DNA of 64,000 bases, from the NCBI GenBank assembly GCA_014529385.2, contig CM043957.1, forward strand, positions 66,606,003 to 66,670,002, given 5' to 3'. This stretch comes from Adiantum capillus-veneris (Eukaryota > Streptophyta > Polypodiopsida > Polypodiales > Pteridaceae). Position numbers and translations under genes: made by a program. Under the pieces are notes generated by a model that did no database searches, had not been told where the DNA came from, and saw only the letters and a program-made list of their open reading frames with translations. Below, one piece after another: positions 12,104-23,699 of this stretch (its first letter is position 1; each line of letters opens with the position of its first letter).

Positions 12104-12259
12104 GAGAGAGGATAACCTCTCTCTACCATGTTTGGGAAATACATGGGCATCAGGCAAGGGACTTTTTCCAAATACATGGTAGAGAGAGGATAACCTCTCT
12201 CTACCATGTTTGGGAAATACATGGGCATCACGTATGGGACTTTTTCCAAATACCTCCTT
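12104..12259. repeat. 78-bp tandem duplication with a perfect hairpin
   Basis: Copies start at 12104 and 12182. Each opens GAGAGAGGATAACCTCTCTC, which is itself an inverted repeat with loop ATAA. In the second copy the arms extend to 16 bp (about 12174-12209), ending ACATGG on the left and CCATGT on the right. Imperfect pairing continues outward. The GGGACTTTTTCCAAATAC tail is also duplicated. It is non-coding. Confidence 0.85.
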
Positions 12260-12648
12260 CCTAATTAGCTTTAAAAAGCTCTAATGGCAGGCATAAGTGA
12301 AAGATTTGCAGTCTTGATCAAATTAGGGAGCATTAAACTCTCTTAACTCTATTAATGCCATTAACGGCAAACATTTGTAATCGAATTCCACCTCGGCTAA
12401 TCATTAGTAGCTTAAAACACTCCACTTGTCAATTTTAAGCATTTAAGGTGTTGTCAGAGTCTTTTTGTTTGTGTCATGTATCTTATCTCTCTTATTTCTC
12501 ACAGGGAGCAGCCCACGGTGGTAAGCCGAATCACCTCACAAATCCATTAATCTCAACAACGGGGAGGAATTTTGGTCCCTCATCATGGCCACATGTCAGT
12601 AGGTGCTTAGTATGGCAAGTGTCCCCTACAGCTAGCGATGGTGCATGA

Positions 12649-12710
12649 ACAACAACAACAACACACACACACACACACACACAGACAGATGACTCGATAG
12701 TACACGCGAT

Positions 12711-12758
<48 letters not shown>
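12649..12758. repeat. Compound microsatellite (AAC)n-(CA)n-(GA)n
   Basis: Direct reading: AAC units at 12649-12659, CA units to about 12682, a short unique segment, then about 23 AG units at 12713-12758. Frames across it are artefacts. Confidence 0.95.
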
Positions 12759-12759
<1 letters not shown>

Positions 12760-13330
12760 CCACTGAAGACGACCAACAATACTAGTGTATGTAATGTGTG
12801 TGAGAGAGAAAGTGAGATGGGGGCATACAAAGAGAGAATCTCATTAAATTGGGTGATGAATTAGGGAGAGGTGCTCATATGTTAGACCAAAATTGATGGT
12901 GTAGATGGTGACAAAATTGGGTAATTTGTAGTCAAGTTTGTATTGTAGGTGGTGACAAAACACAGGCCGATAGGGTGGTTAGACAAGATCTCAATGCAGG
13001 GGCCTAGGATAGTGATGATGGCAATCCTAATTGTAAGGAAACAAATATGGCCAGGTGTTGGTTCCTCATTTGCTTCACCCTCAGATCGATGAAGGACTTG
13101 ACAATGACTGCTCTATGCATGGACGTAAAGAATGGTGTTTCCCACGCACTCTCGGCCTCCCTTCATTAATTAGATATCATACCCACCTTGAACCGCACCG
13201 CCTCACCAAACTTGAGGTCATTCTTTTTTTTAAAATAAGAGTAGAAATTGATTAAAAATAGGAAGAAAACAATACAAGGAACCCATAGAAAGGGGGTGCG
13301 TTAACCCCAATACAAAAAATATTACAGTGA
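12760..13330. other. Spacer, no gene seen
   Basis: Unique-looking non-coding DNA. An A-rich stretch around 13225-13315 could be the 3' end of an old retroposon, but no supporting feature was found. Confidence 0.4.
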
Positions 13331-13334
13331 AGAG

Positions 13335-13885
13335 GCTCTTTCATCTTGATTCTAGTTAATTAGAAAAATTGGGGCACTACTCTGTTCCATTGTTGCGACT
13401 AGTAATGTTGCACTTGATCTTCTCAAGATTGTTTTCTATATTGATTGATCTTGCTGTGGTTGTGTCTTTGGGTTGATTTTTTTTGCAGCTTCTTTGCTTT
13501 AACTGCGTGCTTCAGTCGATGTTGGCTCATTTTTTTGTGCCACTACACCTTTTTCTTGAAAACATTGAACATTATTTGTCTACATTTGAGCAACTTTTGA
13601 TCTTAGAAGATCCACTGTACTTTCTAGAAGAATCTATCTCATCAAAGGAGATTTTGGTGGTGGACTTTGTGTAGTTGTCTAAGCTTTAGCTTCCGTTGAT
13701 TTTGAGCTATCCTTCACCTATTCTGGTAGCTTGAGGTTCTGCATCCTCTTGAGATAACCTTTAGCTTCAGTTTGGCCATCTGTAGAGGTTTGTACAAGGC
13801 CATGGACTTGTTGGTATTCATTTCCATCTGCATCTTGATATGCACATGTGAGTTGGTCATACGTAATTGCTTGAACACTATTGGA
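13335..13885 (-). pseudogene. Broken minus-strand coding remnant, unrecognised
   Basis: One minus-strand frame from about 13885 down to 13430 reads as plausible protein. It has Gln-rich segments (VHGLVQTSTDGQTEAKGYLK), then a Ser/Thr/Pro stretch and a heptad-like region with Lys/Glu (NVQCFQEKG ... KEAAKKINPKTQPQQ), interrupted by about five stops. I do not recognise the family. A gag-like or coiled-coil protein of a retroelement is possible. Confidence 0.3.
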
Positions 13886-14299
13886 TTTGTCTACTTTTGA
13901 TTTTTACTTGCGGAGATTAGCTGAAACCTTTTTCCTTGATGATCTTCATGTAGGCATTTATCTACAGATTCTGAAGGAATTAGGGTCAACCATAAGCTTC
14001 CAACAACCATATGGTCTTTTAATGGTTTTTGCTTTGAAGGGGTCTGACTAGAATTTCTAGGGATTCTAGTTGATGTCACATTTCCTGGTACAAGTGTTGA
14101 GGCTGATGGATTTGTAGCTCCCCCCTTCCTACGGTGATCAATAAAGCTTTCTCCATGAGCTAGTCTCAAGACTATTTGACTCTGGTTTGGTCTCGTCTTT
14201 TGGGACTATGAAGGCACACTGTGTGTAGCACTATCGATGTTTGACATTTGTAACCATTCTGTATAGTTTCCTATGTACCTTCGTGAAGCATGACATATC

Positions 14300-15251
14300 A
14301 TTCCCAAATCAAGGTGCACTCAAAGAGAAGATTACCCAGGAGGTGGATGAGCAGTGTAAAGCATCGATGGATTGGGAGTTGAAAGTTCTTCACTCTGTCA
14401 ATGTTACTTAACTCACTCCCAATCAAGTCAATGCACAATGGCATTAGCAATCCATGTCATATCCTTTGATAAAGGTGGAGTTGCTCCAAGTCAAAGAGAG
14501 GCTTTACAAAGACATGCAAGTAGAAGGCGCAGATGAAGACCACCCAAAGTTGAGGCTGAGCTGGTTGAACAAGAATCCAAGATACCTGATTCTGTTCACA
14601 AGAACAAATGTGAAACTTCAAAAGGATCCCACTTTTTGTCTAGTACCAAGAGTAAGGACCTGGCAAGCACATGAGTCCATAACAAAGAAGCGGCCAACAT
14701 GGCTGCACTACCCAAGATTTCCATCTCTAGAAAAGGGACACCGTAGAAGAATACATGGTGAAAAGCCTAACGGACACCATGTCATTCTTCAAAAATCTAC
14801 CTGATATATCATGTGTAATGCCATTAAAATCTGTTGAATGCTGCTCACCTGCATCAAAGTTTTTCATGAGCCAGAGCAAGCAAGGGCTCCGTGGATGTCA
14901 TTCCTCGAGGGTAATAAAGGTTTATGCTACAATCTCAATGGTCAACCTTCCGAAGAAGTCCTCTATGGCTTCTATGTCCGATGCATGTTCTTACCATCAC
15001 ATAATATGTTGGCATTTGAGAAAGTGTTCTACATAGGGCTCTTCACTTGGCGAACGAAGATTTTTGGGCAAGTGATCAGCAACCTGACTTCGAGATTTGT
15101 AGGCTACTCTGCTGTTAAGCTTGAAAACAGAGTCACTATGCATTTTTTGCAGGTTCCAGATAAAGAGAGAAATATTAGATACGAAAAGGCTCTGCATGCA
15201 CTTAAAGACCGCCTCGCCAACCGTCAACCCGAAGACTATTTCATCCCATAA
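14300..15251 (+). pseudogene. Unrecognised ORF remnant directly upstream of a polypurine tract
   Basis: A nearly continuous plus-strand frame of about 315 residues runs from 14300 to the stop at 15249-15251. It is interrupted at 14408, 14444 and about 14802. Visible segments include a charged helical start (LKEKITQEVDEQCKASMDWE), a basic middle with KKRPTWLHYPRFPSLEKG, a Trp/Phe-rich domain (14838-15150) and a charged tail ending QPEDYFIP. It has no RT, RNase H or integrase motifs. The stop lies 26 bp before a polypurine tract, so it is probably the last ORF of a retroelement. Confidence 0.4.
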
Positions 15252-15276
15252 GGCTATGTCAAGGGACGACACAAGC

Positions 15277-15290
15277 GAGGAGGGAGGGGA
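15277..15290 (+). promoter_or_regulatory. Polypurine tract
   Basis: The purine run GAGGAGGGAGGGGA ends immediately before TGTTAGC, the expected arrangement at an internal-region to 3' LTR boundary. Confidence 0.6.
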
Positions 15291-15650
15291 TGTTAGCAGC
15301 AAGCTAATTTGGATACCAGTTTTTGGAGCTCTCATTGTAAAAACACTTATTATTTTGATAAATCGAGAATATTATAACTCTTATTGGAGATAAACTTTGT
15401 AATTGATGAGCCGGGCTACAAGCTTCCAGATTGTATCAACCTGTCAGTACCCATGTTTAGTTAGAGCTCCCAGATTATTAGCACCAAAAACCTTGGCTAA
15501 GGTATAAAAGCCAATTTTTGTAAGTTAATTTCAAGTTCTGGATAATGAAATACACAGTGTGAGCTAACGGTGCTCACTTCTCTCCTCTCGCGCTTCGTAC
15601 TCTCTCCCCGGTTGTCACATTGCAGTGGCGTTTGTTGCATTGCAATTGCA
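15291..15650 (+). mobile_element. LTR-like unit (about 360 bp) with TATA box
   Basis: It starts TGTTAGCAGC after a polypurine tract and contains a promoter-like GGTATAAAAGCC at 15501-15512. A pyrimidine-rich leader follows, with a plausible TTGCA end at 15650. This size and layout resemble copia-type or small non-autonomous LTRs. No partner LTR was found in the window, so the right end is approximate and no target duplication is claimed. Confidence 0.5.
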
Positions 15651-16440
15651 GGTAAGAGCTCTATGCATTAACATAAATGCTTCACGATATCTTGTAGCTT
15701 TTGGCATCCCCGACCCGCGCCCTAATTTCATCATAAGTAGAAATTTATACTTCAAAATAAAAAACTAAGTATATGTGGGATATTGCGGCATCATTGCTAA
15801 GCATTTAGGTGCATTCTGGGTCGAAAACGACTAGGTCAAAAATCCATTGTTGTTAATAATCGTGATTTTTGCACCTTACCTAAAGTAAAATTTGAGACCA
15901 TAAGCATGTGTGCTTAGGTCTTATAAACATGTCCTAGAAGTTTTGTTACGTTTGGATGTCATTTCATACTGTAACGGATGTGATTTGTTTGTCGATGGAC
16001 GATTGGCTTTTGATTTAGCCACTTGAGTGTAGCTTGAGTTAGATGCGAGTTGTTTGTTGTCTTTTGAGAGATTGACAACCTCTTGTAGCCTCTATGCACT
16101 AGTCAAGTCAACTTCGTCCCATTGTCTAACAATTTGATTGTGGTTCTCGCTAAATCTGCAATAAGATAGGAGTGAGGTTAGACACCCGTCCCACAGATGT
16201 TTATCCAAGTTTAGCACCATATATATGGCCATGTGAACATATTGAATTTTTGCTAATTAGCCATTGCCCATCACTTTGAATAGAGAACACAGCCTTTCCA
16301 ATGATTTTCACTTCATATCGCTTGGCTCCTTCACTCTGTGCACACCTTTGCATGAAGGGAGCATTTCCCTCTAGTCATTCACATATCATAGTTTTGTTCA
16401 TTGATTGTCGTATAAGTGTAGAAAGGGTAATTCCCTAATA
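15651..16440. other. Spacer, no gene seen
   Basis: AT-rich unique sequence without a convincing frame or repeat. Confidence 0.4.
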
Positions 16441-16444
16441 TGAG

Positions 16445-17047
16445 TTGTATATAGGGGTTTCATCAAATTTGTCCGCTCGCAAGTGGCATCCCGTTTTGTA
16501 TTTAGAGTGTATCCCACAAGATTTGTACAAAAAGAGTTGGCCAATGTTTGAAAGGCCAGTGATATATCATGAAGAATGGTTCATTTCAGAGGAAAAAATA
16601 TATAATAGCTCATCCTCTCTAGAACTGAATGATATCACTCGAGTGAACCCAAAAATCTATTCAAAGCCAAACTCTGATCCATTTGAAGTCAATCTTAGAC
16701 ATTGTGACCGCACGAGCATCTACTTTGACCAAAATCAATGTAGATATAGACAAGAGTGTAAAATCTATGATGCCTTGGATCCTGAAACCATAGAAGCTCA
16801 TGTCATAGTAGACCCATGGGATAGACAATATGAAGGTGAAGATAATTCTATCTATTTGACAGTTGGACCATTGGCATTGTATCAAATTCTATTAATTGTA
16901 CCTGGAATTCCTCTTCACCACCTAGTCCTTCTGCTGGCTGTGTTTCCATCTCAACAAAAGAAACTGAGGGAATATCTATCTGTGGATGTTCTGAAGTTCC
17001 TACTTCTTCATGTATTTCTTGCCGTCCATCTCTCAGTAGTTGGTTGA
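16445..17047 (+). CDS. Hypothetical ORF, 200 residues, unrecognised
   Basis: The frame is open for 200 residues, long for this decayed region. About residues 1-140 have ordinary soluble-protein composition, with aromatic and charged residues (WPMFERPVIYHEEWFISEEK, later IVDPWDRQYEGEDNS). The last 60 residues are Leu/Val-rich and overlap the antisense coding-like frame at 16833-17655, so that tail is likely not genuine. No family recognised. It could be part of the same mobile element as the antisense coiled-coil frame, or chance. Confidence 0.3.
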   Translation: MYIGVSSNLSARKWHPVLYLECIPQDLYKKSWPMFERPVIYHEEWFISEEKIYNSSSSLELNDITRVNPKIYSKPNSDPFEVNLRHCDRTSIYFDQNQCRYRQECKIYDALDPETIEAHVIVDPWDRQYEGEDNSIYLTVGPLALYQILLIVPGIPLHHLVLLLAVFPSQQKKLREYLSVDVLKFLLLHVFLAVHLSVVG

Positions 17048-17655
17048 TTCTTTTAAGATCGGCTATTTATTTTAGTAGCTCTTCTTCTCGTTGCACCCGC
17101 ATTAATGCCAGGTCTTTGCTTTGAGACTGCTCTAGCTTTAGCTCTAGCTCAAGGTCTTTGTTCTTTTTCTCTAATTCTTTGTACAATTCATCTATCCCTT
17201 TGATCGAGGCTACTACGAGATTTTCTCGTATTTGTCGCAAAAAATTTGCCTGATCATTTATTCTCTGCTCTGAATATTGCAGGGAGGTGTTCACTACATC
17301 TAACTGTACTTGAATCTTTTGAACTGACAGAGTTGTAGTTAGAAGTTCGTTGGTAACCTCTGTCAGCTTTTTATCTTTGGCTTTACAAGCATATGTGAGC
17401 TTCATAAGCAGTTCACCTAACTCCTCCATTTCCTTTTGTTGTTTATCTCTTGCTAGCTGATGTTGTTCAGCTTCAACTTTCAATTCTTGCACTTGTTTTT
17501 GTAGATCGGTGCTGACATTCAATCTGTCTTCTAACTCTCCTTGGAGAGCGTCAATCACCATCTCCAGTTCTTTAGCCTTTGTGTTGCTGATCAGAGTCTT
17601 TTCGTCACATTCATCATCTGCCTTGCATATTTGTTGACTTGTAGGATTACCTCAT
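16833..17655 (-). pseudogene. Coiled-coil protein remnant
   Basis: A minus-strand frame is open from about 17655 to 17067. It encodes a heptad-rich chain of roughly 195 residues (ELEDRLNVSTDLQKQVQELK; ELYKELEKKNKDLELELKLE). After one TAA stop it continues in the same frame for about 75 residues (RINQLLRDGRQEIHEEVGTS; FVEMETQPAEGLGGEEEF) to a TAG near 16831-16833. A long coiled coil followed by an acidic tail suggests a structural or assembly role. No catalytic domain is visible and I cannot assign a family. The start was not fixed: the first Met in the open part is at 17561, but the frame extends 30 codons upstream. Confidence 0.5.
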
Positions 17656-17659
17656 CATT

Positions 17660-18547
17660 GGATTGCCAATCTCATTTCTTGTGAGCTACCTAGACATATC
17701 GTGGTACCGTACGGAAAAACACAGTGAATCCCCCGGGGGTGCCACCTCTACACGTGGCGGAGGATACAAGATACCCAAGTCCTGGGATGAGGATAGGGAT
17801 ATGCTTGGAAGAGTATATGTGATTTTTTGAAAGAGAACTAGATAAGTTTACTAATACTAAACAAAAAAGGAAGTAAAATATTCTAAAAAGGAAAAAGGCA
17901 TTAGGAAGAGGATGAGGTCTAGGAGGGCCCCTTAATTTGCCATGAGATTATGGAGGTGATTAACATTTTGATGAATGGGTACATGACATGTGTGCAAGAA
18001 TGGTAGGTATGTAAGAGAGATGTAAGAATGGTCAAAGGATGCACTTTTTTCCCATAAAAGCTAGAGGGGGATAACTTTATGAATTTTGACCTTCCATAAC
18101 TCCTACATACGATCTCCGTGGTAGGTAACTCAACCCAGATAAGTGTCACACATTGGGGAAGACGAGGTCTTCCTACTTGGCCACAAAATATCAGAAAGAG
18201 GAATGGAGATGAATCCAATAAGTTAGAGAGTGACTATATAACACACAACCATTGAATCACCCACCATCACCTATATAACTAATTGGACAAAAACATATTT
18301 CATCAAGGGGTGAGACACTACAACTACTGTTGTGACAACAATCTCCAATACCAAATGACAATGGAGTTGTTTTAGGATTTTGTTGTTTATTGATGCGACA
18401 CTAGCTAACAAGATTCTATTTAAGGTCAAGCCTAGCAGCTACACACATCAAGGATTGAATGTACACAATTTTCTAATATGACCTTATATTGTAATTCTTG
18501 GATGAATTTTAACCATTGTAATAATTATGATGGATACGGACACAATG
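17660..18547. other. Spacer, no gene seen
   Basis: Holds a GC-rich CCCCCGGGGG palindrome near 17730 and AT-rich DNA. Short frames (17919-18218 minus) lack domain support. Confidence 0.35.
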
Positions 18548-18730
18548 TGTAAGATCCCCAATTTTTAGGTCTCTTCTAAAAATAAGAAAAATATTTTTCA
18601 ATATCTATTTTGTCAAATGTCAATTTAAGATGCTTGATTGACAATATTGGAAGGTTCTATAGTAAAAAGAAAGGCTGTTTCCATGTTCCAGTAGGATAGA
18701 CGGATGTTTCGTTCAGTTTTGAAAAAATCC

Positions 18731-19040
18731 GTTATTTTTAGCTTTTTCATGCTTTTTATTCTTTTAGGTGCTTTTTTACAAAAAGCAAGGTCGAATCTTT
18801 AATCTACGTGTTTGGGAGAATCTATGGTTCAATTTTATAAAACTCTGCTTTTCGAGTACTTTTCACGCTATTTTTAGCTTTTTATGATTTTTAGTGCTTT
18901 TTAGTGAAAAGCGAGTCCGCTTTTTTATTCCAGTAGAGGAGGGAAACTCGTGGTTTAATTTTAGAAAATTTTGCTCTTTTTTGCTTTTACGCTATTTTTA
19001 GCCTTTCGTGCTTTTTGGTATTTTTGAAAAGCAATGTGCT
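18731..19040. repeat. Imperfect tandem repeat, about 125-136 bp, three copies
   Basis: The landmark (C)G(C/T)TATTTTTAGC(C/T)TTT recurs at about 18731, 18867 and 18991. Each is followed by a TGCTTTT segment and AAAAGC. The middle and last units also share a GAGGGAAACTCGTGG-like linker region. Diverged, non-coding. Confidence 0.6.
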
Positions 19041-19547
19041 TTTATGATAACCTAAACATAAAAATATTCATTTTAGTCTCCGTCGGATTTAAAAATGATA
19101 ACCGGGAACAAAAACGGGACCAAACAAGATTTTTATGAGAATTATTTTTATAAAAAGGAGATTGTAAATACGGAAAAGTCATAATTATGTCGGAACATCA
19201 TGTTGCGGCATAGTCTAGCTAAGGTTCCATTAGTTGGCCAAATACTGTTCAATTGGCCAATTTTACTGTAAAAATTGAATGGTAAGTGGGAGAGTTGACC
19301 ACCAAAAGCAAAGTCATATTTTTAAGAAAGTTCCCAAAAGCAGGAAGCTATTCGTAGCTATGAAACTAGCACTATCTATAGCTTGGGGCACACTCCAGCC
19401 AGTTGGAAAAACTATAAATTGGCATAGACTCCTCAGTTTTCAATGCCGTCTATTGCATCTTCTATCGCAAGGCTATACATATCTATTATACGGAGTGGTG
19501 TAAGCTCTTCATCACCATCTCCATAAGCTCTCCTCTCTCATATACGG

Positions 19548-19590
19548 GAAGAAGAAGAAGAAGAAGAAGAAGAAGAAGAAGAAGAAGAAG
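19548..19590. repeat. (GAA)n microsatellite
   Basis: About 14 uninterrupted GAA units, read directly. It sits about 130 bp downstream of a TATA-like motif, in what may be an LTR leader. Confidence 0.95.
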
Positions 19591-22018
19591 GATACTCTCT
19601 CTCTACTTACTAATTACTATCTCCTCTCTCGTTTCACAGTGCACACGCGCTCTAGAAGCTCTCATGGTGAATACCTCTACGTAGATCTCATCCACCACTC
19701 TCTTGTGGAAAAGCAAGAAGCCTTTGGACAACCCCTAATCGATTCTAAAGCACGGTGAGAAGCTCTAAACTCCATAGCCATCATCATCTCTCTCTCTATG
19801 TCGTTTTTCCGAGTAGGCATCCTCTCAGTGATTGTTTTTTTGTATACGAGTGCATGTATGGATTTACCGAGTACATATCAAGTTTCCCCATTATTATTTC
19901 ATCATGTTTAACATGTTAATTATTCACATGATGCGTTTATGATCACGTACGTGCATAAAAAGCGCTTTTCGTTTCACGTCATAGAGGCGGTAGAAACACT
20001 GTTTTGTTCATAAACTCACAAACCATTATAACCATATCAAACCCTTTATACCAGAGATAAAACACGTCATTTAGAACAATTTCTCTCGTTCGTGTCATGT
20101 GAAAATCACGCACGAGCTAAGAGATACTGTAAAAAAACAGCTTGTTATCCACAACACTTGGCCAATTTTTTTGACTCCAGGCTCTTTGGAGAACCACTAT
20201 ATAGATTCACCGGATGGGAAAACCCACTTAACCAATTGAAAAACTTGATGAAACTGATGATAAACATTTTTAGGTATCCGTTATCACCTCGATAATGCGA
20301 GTTATTAATCATTCCATAATTGGTTTTACCTACGCGTGTAGGGGTGCTACCAAGGGGGAGTACCGTAGAACGTCATGAGTTAACCGAGTTATTTATGGTT
20401 TATTTTGGTGAGTTGATTCTATTTATAAGATGTCCATAAACTTATGTTAGGGTATGTAGTTAGGCAACCTAAGTCGTATAGGCAGATATGATTAAAGTGG
20501 ATTTTTATTGGGTTACCATTTGTTGTGTAGGTATCATGTGGGAAAAGTGATGTGATAGAGTGCTAGTCTATATTATGGAGCTGAGCTTGATGCATTAATT
20601 TGATTTCAAATACTTTCATTTTCATGTTATGATGAAAATGTCAAAAAGTTGTTTTTTGCATATGTGGGAAGTTATGGTTTATGGTTGACCTAAAGGTCGA
20701 AGCTATTTTCCATCATGTTTATGGTGATGGAGTGTTATCATATGGTGTATGGAAACTTATGGATTGATGTGGATGCCTCATATGCATGGTTAAGATTGGT
20801 TCCCACCTTTCTAGGTCAAAACTAGCTCTATGTGCTAAGGAGGTGAAGTGCAGATGTGATGCATCAACTTTGCATAGTTGGATGTTGTCAAAATTGGATT
20901 TTTTAATCATGATTAGTTTTTGGTTGGAATCTTTTTTTGCATGAAAGAATCATGTCTTAAGATTCATATGTGTGTGGACTCCGATTGACTGCAGGGGATA
21001 TGTCAAACTCCAAGTATGGAAGTTGGTTCATTGTAAATATGATTTGTGGGTAAGGGATGAGATTTCCTCATAAATTATGGTTGTGATTTTATGGTGGAAG
21101 CCGATGTGGCTCATGATTTATTTTATAGATATAGGTATGTTGTTGAAATTTTTGCATCCATGTTATGTTCTAAAGTGGTTATGCAGGATTGGTTATGCCT
21201 CACCCGAGTTGGGTGGAATGCTCACCCATGTGAAGTGATTAGATTATGGTTTATGATTTTGAGATTAGACCATGGAGTGATCTAGATGGTTTATGGTAGA
21301 CATGCAAGGGTAGAGACCCTGTATAGTCTAACTCCTTGGAAAAGATTGTTTCTGCATATGGAAAGTGCGATTGTGATTGGACTTACATGTTATGTTTCTC
21401 ATGGCAGCGTCGCTACAAGAATAGGATCACCTACATTGCTTCGTCTTAGACTAAAGGGTCATTGACCTAGGGCTTTGCTGGTTACTCGGGTGTGTTTCCT
21501 AGGTCTTCTTCTTTTTTTGTTAGGCTCATCTACATGGTTAGTGCATCAAGGGTTCAATGACTTACACGGCTAGCGCGTCGGGGATTTTGCCTTGGCTTTG
21601 CCTAAACACCCGGTGCTAGGCATCGAAGAGATGTGGAGCCTAAAATGGTATGGTTGGTGTTGATACCCTATCACCTACTAGAACTTATGATCCTTTCAGA
21701 GCTCAAGTTCATGGAGGGACGCAAAGGGGCATCAGCTTTTGTCTGACTCAGGTAGGTTGGAGGTGTTCTGGCTCGCTCACGGCAAAGTGAAATTCTCTCT
21801 GTCCGTACTAGAGGGGATGTGGATGGGTGGACCGGTGGATCCCTACACAGGGTCCGGTGCTTTGCTATTTATTTTGTTGTAAACTTTTTGATGTTATGTT
21901 ATACCCAAATTTTGTCAATACATTAATACATGGTTGATTGTTTCATTTATATGGGGTATTTAAAGATTCTCTGTTGTCATTCTCTCACATCTTTGTGAAC
22001 TCTACTTCACCCTCCACT

Positions 22019-22020
<2 letters not shown>

Positions 22021-22062
<42 letters not shown>
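22021..22062. repeat. (TC)n microsatellite
   Basis: About 20 CT units read directly. The local frame at 21938-22150 is an artefact of this repeat. Confidence 0.95.
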
Positions 22063-22411
22063 TGCAATGCGGGGTACACATATATTCACCCTCCACAATG
22101 TTATATTTTTCTTGAGTACGCTTTCATTCATGACACCCATTCAGGGGTAGCACTAATTTCTAGGTGCCTCTAAATGTAGTCCCGCTCATGGACTAAACTC
22201 CATGCTTGGTCAAGCATTGAGAGCTCCTTCCCTATGCAAACGCTTCCGCAACTCTGATGTATATATTGAAAATTGTACAAAGGTGTTAATTGTATATTTT
22301 GTGCATAGACCCCCGCGGAGGGGTATCTCTCACAATGAGAGTTCGAAGCTATAAATATGATATCAGTTAGTGTACCTAAGTAGTAGATAAAATTAACTGT
22401 GGAGCCCTAAA

Positions 22412-22543
22412 GGCCTTGGGAGCTCAGACATTGTACATGCTAGCCTACGTATATAAGGTTGTGTGGAAATGAAATTAGGCCTTGGGAGCTCAGACATTGT
22501 ACATTCTACCCTACGCATATAAGGTAGTGTGGAAATGAAATTA
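22412..22543. repeat. 66-bp tandem duplication containing a TATA-like motif
   Basis: GGCCTTGGGAGCTCAGACAT begins at 22412 and again at 22478. Copies differ at only about five positions. Each contains CCTACG(T/C)ATATAAGG, a good TATA context. Flanks look like an LTR promoter region, but no LTR ends were defined. Confidence 0.85.
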
Positions 22544-23090
22544 GGGTTCTTAGCCTCATTTCTTGAGAGCACAAGCTAATGAGAGCTCATGTGATGTATG
22601 CCTATAAGGTCCTTGAGCTTGTATATGCTCATATTACTTGATTAACATTAGTCAATAATCTTAATTCTCTTTCATTATGATTTGTTTACTCTCTTTGATA
22701 TATCAGCCTTTGATGCCTTGATTAGCTAAATCTCAACTAATTAGTGGCTAATTACTCTCAAGTTAGTGGATAACTACTCTCTTATCTTGTGCAATTTCTC
22801 TTGTTTCTTTGTGTATGCATGTATGAATTGTTTGAAGCATGGTTAGCTACATATATCTACGTGTGTACATGTGACTAGTGTATGACATGATAGAATCAAA
22901 GGAGTTGTGAATCATTGGGATCATTAGTGTGTTTAATTGAGATAATTTAGGTGAGGACAAGAAGTTGATGCTAATATCATGGATTATCTTCTCCATATTT
23001 CAATGTCATCTCATAGAACTAACCATTCATATTGCCTTGATTAGCTCACTAATTGTGTGAGTGTTTTTACATTCCTTAAATGGGTTGCTC
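22544..23090. other. Spacer, no gene seen
   Basis: AT-rich, with repeated TTAGCTA/ACTCTC words around 22720-22790. No coding support. Confidence 0.4.
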
Positions 23091-23610
23091 ATCTGCTATC
23101 ATAATTAGAGGACCTATTGCATCAATATCCCGCTTGGATAGATAGTCTACAACAATAAGTATGTAACATTTACCTCTACCTATCATAATTAGAGGACCTA
23201 TTGCATCAATATCCCACTTCTCAAACACATCATAAGCCACAATGGTGCCTCTACTTTTTTATTTGAAAACCCTATTTTCCATGCTTTGGCACTATTTATA
23301 AGACTTGTACCAATGATGAACATCATGTTGAATGATTGGCCACATATACCCTTCTACAAGACTTTATGCAAAGTGATCTTTAAAGAAAAGTGACCACCAC
23401 AAGAACCCACATGATTTTCCTCTAAAATTATGTAAATTTCCTCTTCCCAAGTAACTTTTCCCATCACAAGATCATCCCCTTTCATAAAAAGGGAATCACG
23501 TCTAAGTAGCACATACCTTTTGACACGACAAAGGAAGGCATACTTCTTTGACTTCTCCAACTCTGATGGAAGCATACCTGTTTCTAGAAACTCCTCTTCC
23601 CTCTCCAAAG
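23090..23610 (-). pseudogene. gypsy integrase remnant with internal 84-bp duplication
   Basis: The 23354-23608 frame has the linker and His2Cys2 zinc-domain start (ILEENHVGSCGGH). Downstream, HDVHHWYKSYK then stop then CQSMEN shows the Cys pair decayed to Tyr...Cys. The catalytic core start WDIDAIGPL follows, and the later ILIVVDYLSK. A segment of TATCATAATTAGAGG and the next bases is repeated with period 84 bp (23101 and 23185), duplicating the DIDAIGPL region. The C-terminal half is missing. Confidence 0.7.
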
Positions 23611-23699
23611 ATTCCCTTCCAAATAAAGAGGAGAATTAGCCCTTATCACATACAATTGGCCAATTGAAGCTTGTGTTGCACCATGTGCTTCTTCATTTC

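Larger units (their letters stand above)
18548..21865 (+). mobile_element. Putative long LTR or solo LTR (about 3.3 kb)
   Basis: The left edge TGTAAGATCCCC resembles the TGTAAGGTCCC edge at 613. A promoter-like ACTATAAATT lies at 19411-19420, with a pyrimidine/GAA-rich leader after it. The last 400 bp (GGATCCCTACACAGGGTCCGG near 21838) have the look of a Tekay/Del-type LTR end. There is no coding sequence, no primer site and no target duplication that I could find, so the right border and the class are inferences. Confidence 0.3.

Noticed and set aside
11728-12264. 173-residue minus frame with repeated PMYFPNMVERGYPL
   Set aside because: The peptide repeat is the translation of the 78-bp hairpin duplication.
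16445-17655. Integrated plant pararetrovirus
   Set aside because: A coiled coil alone is not enough, and no movement, RT or RNase H motifs of that group are seen nearby.
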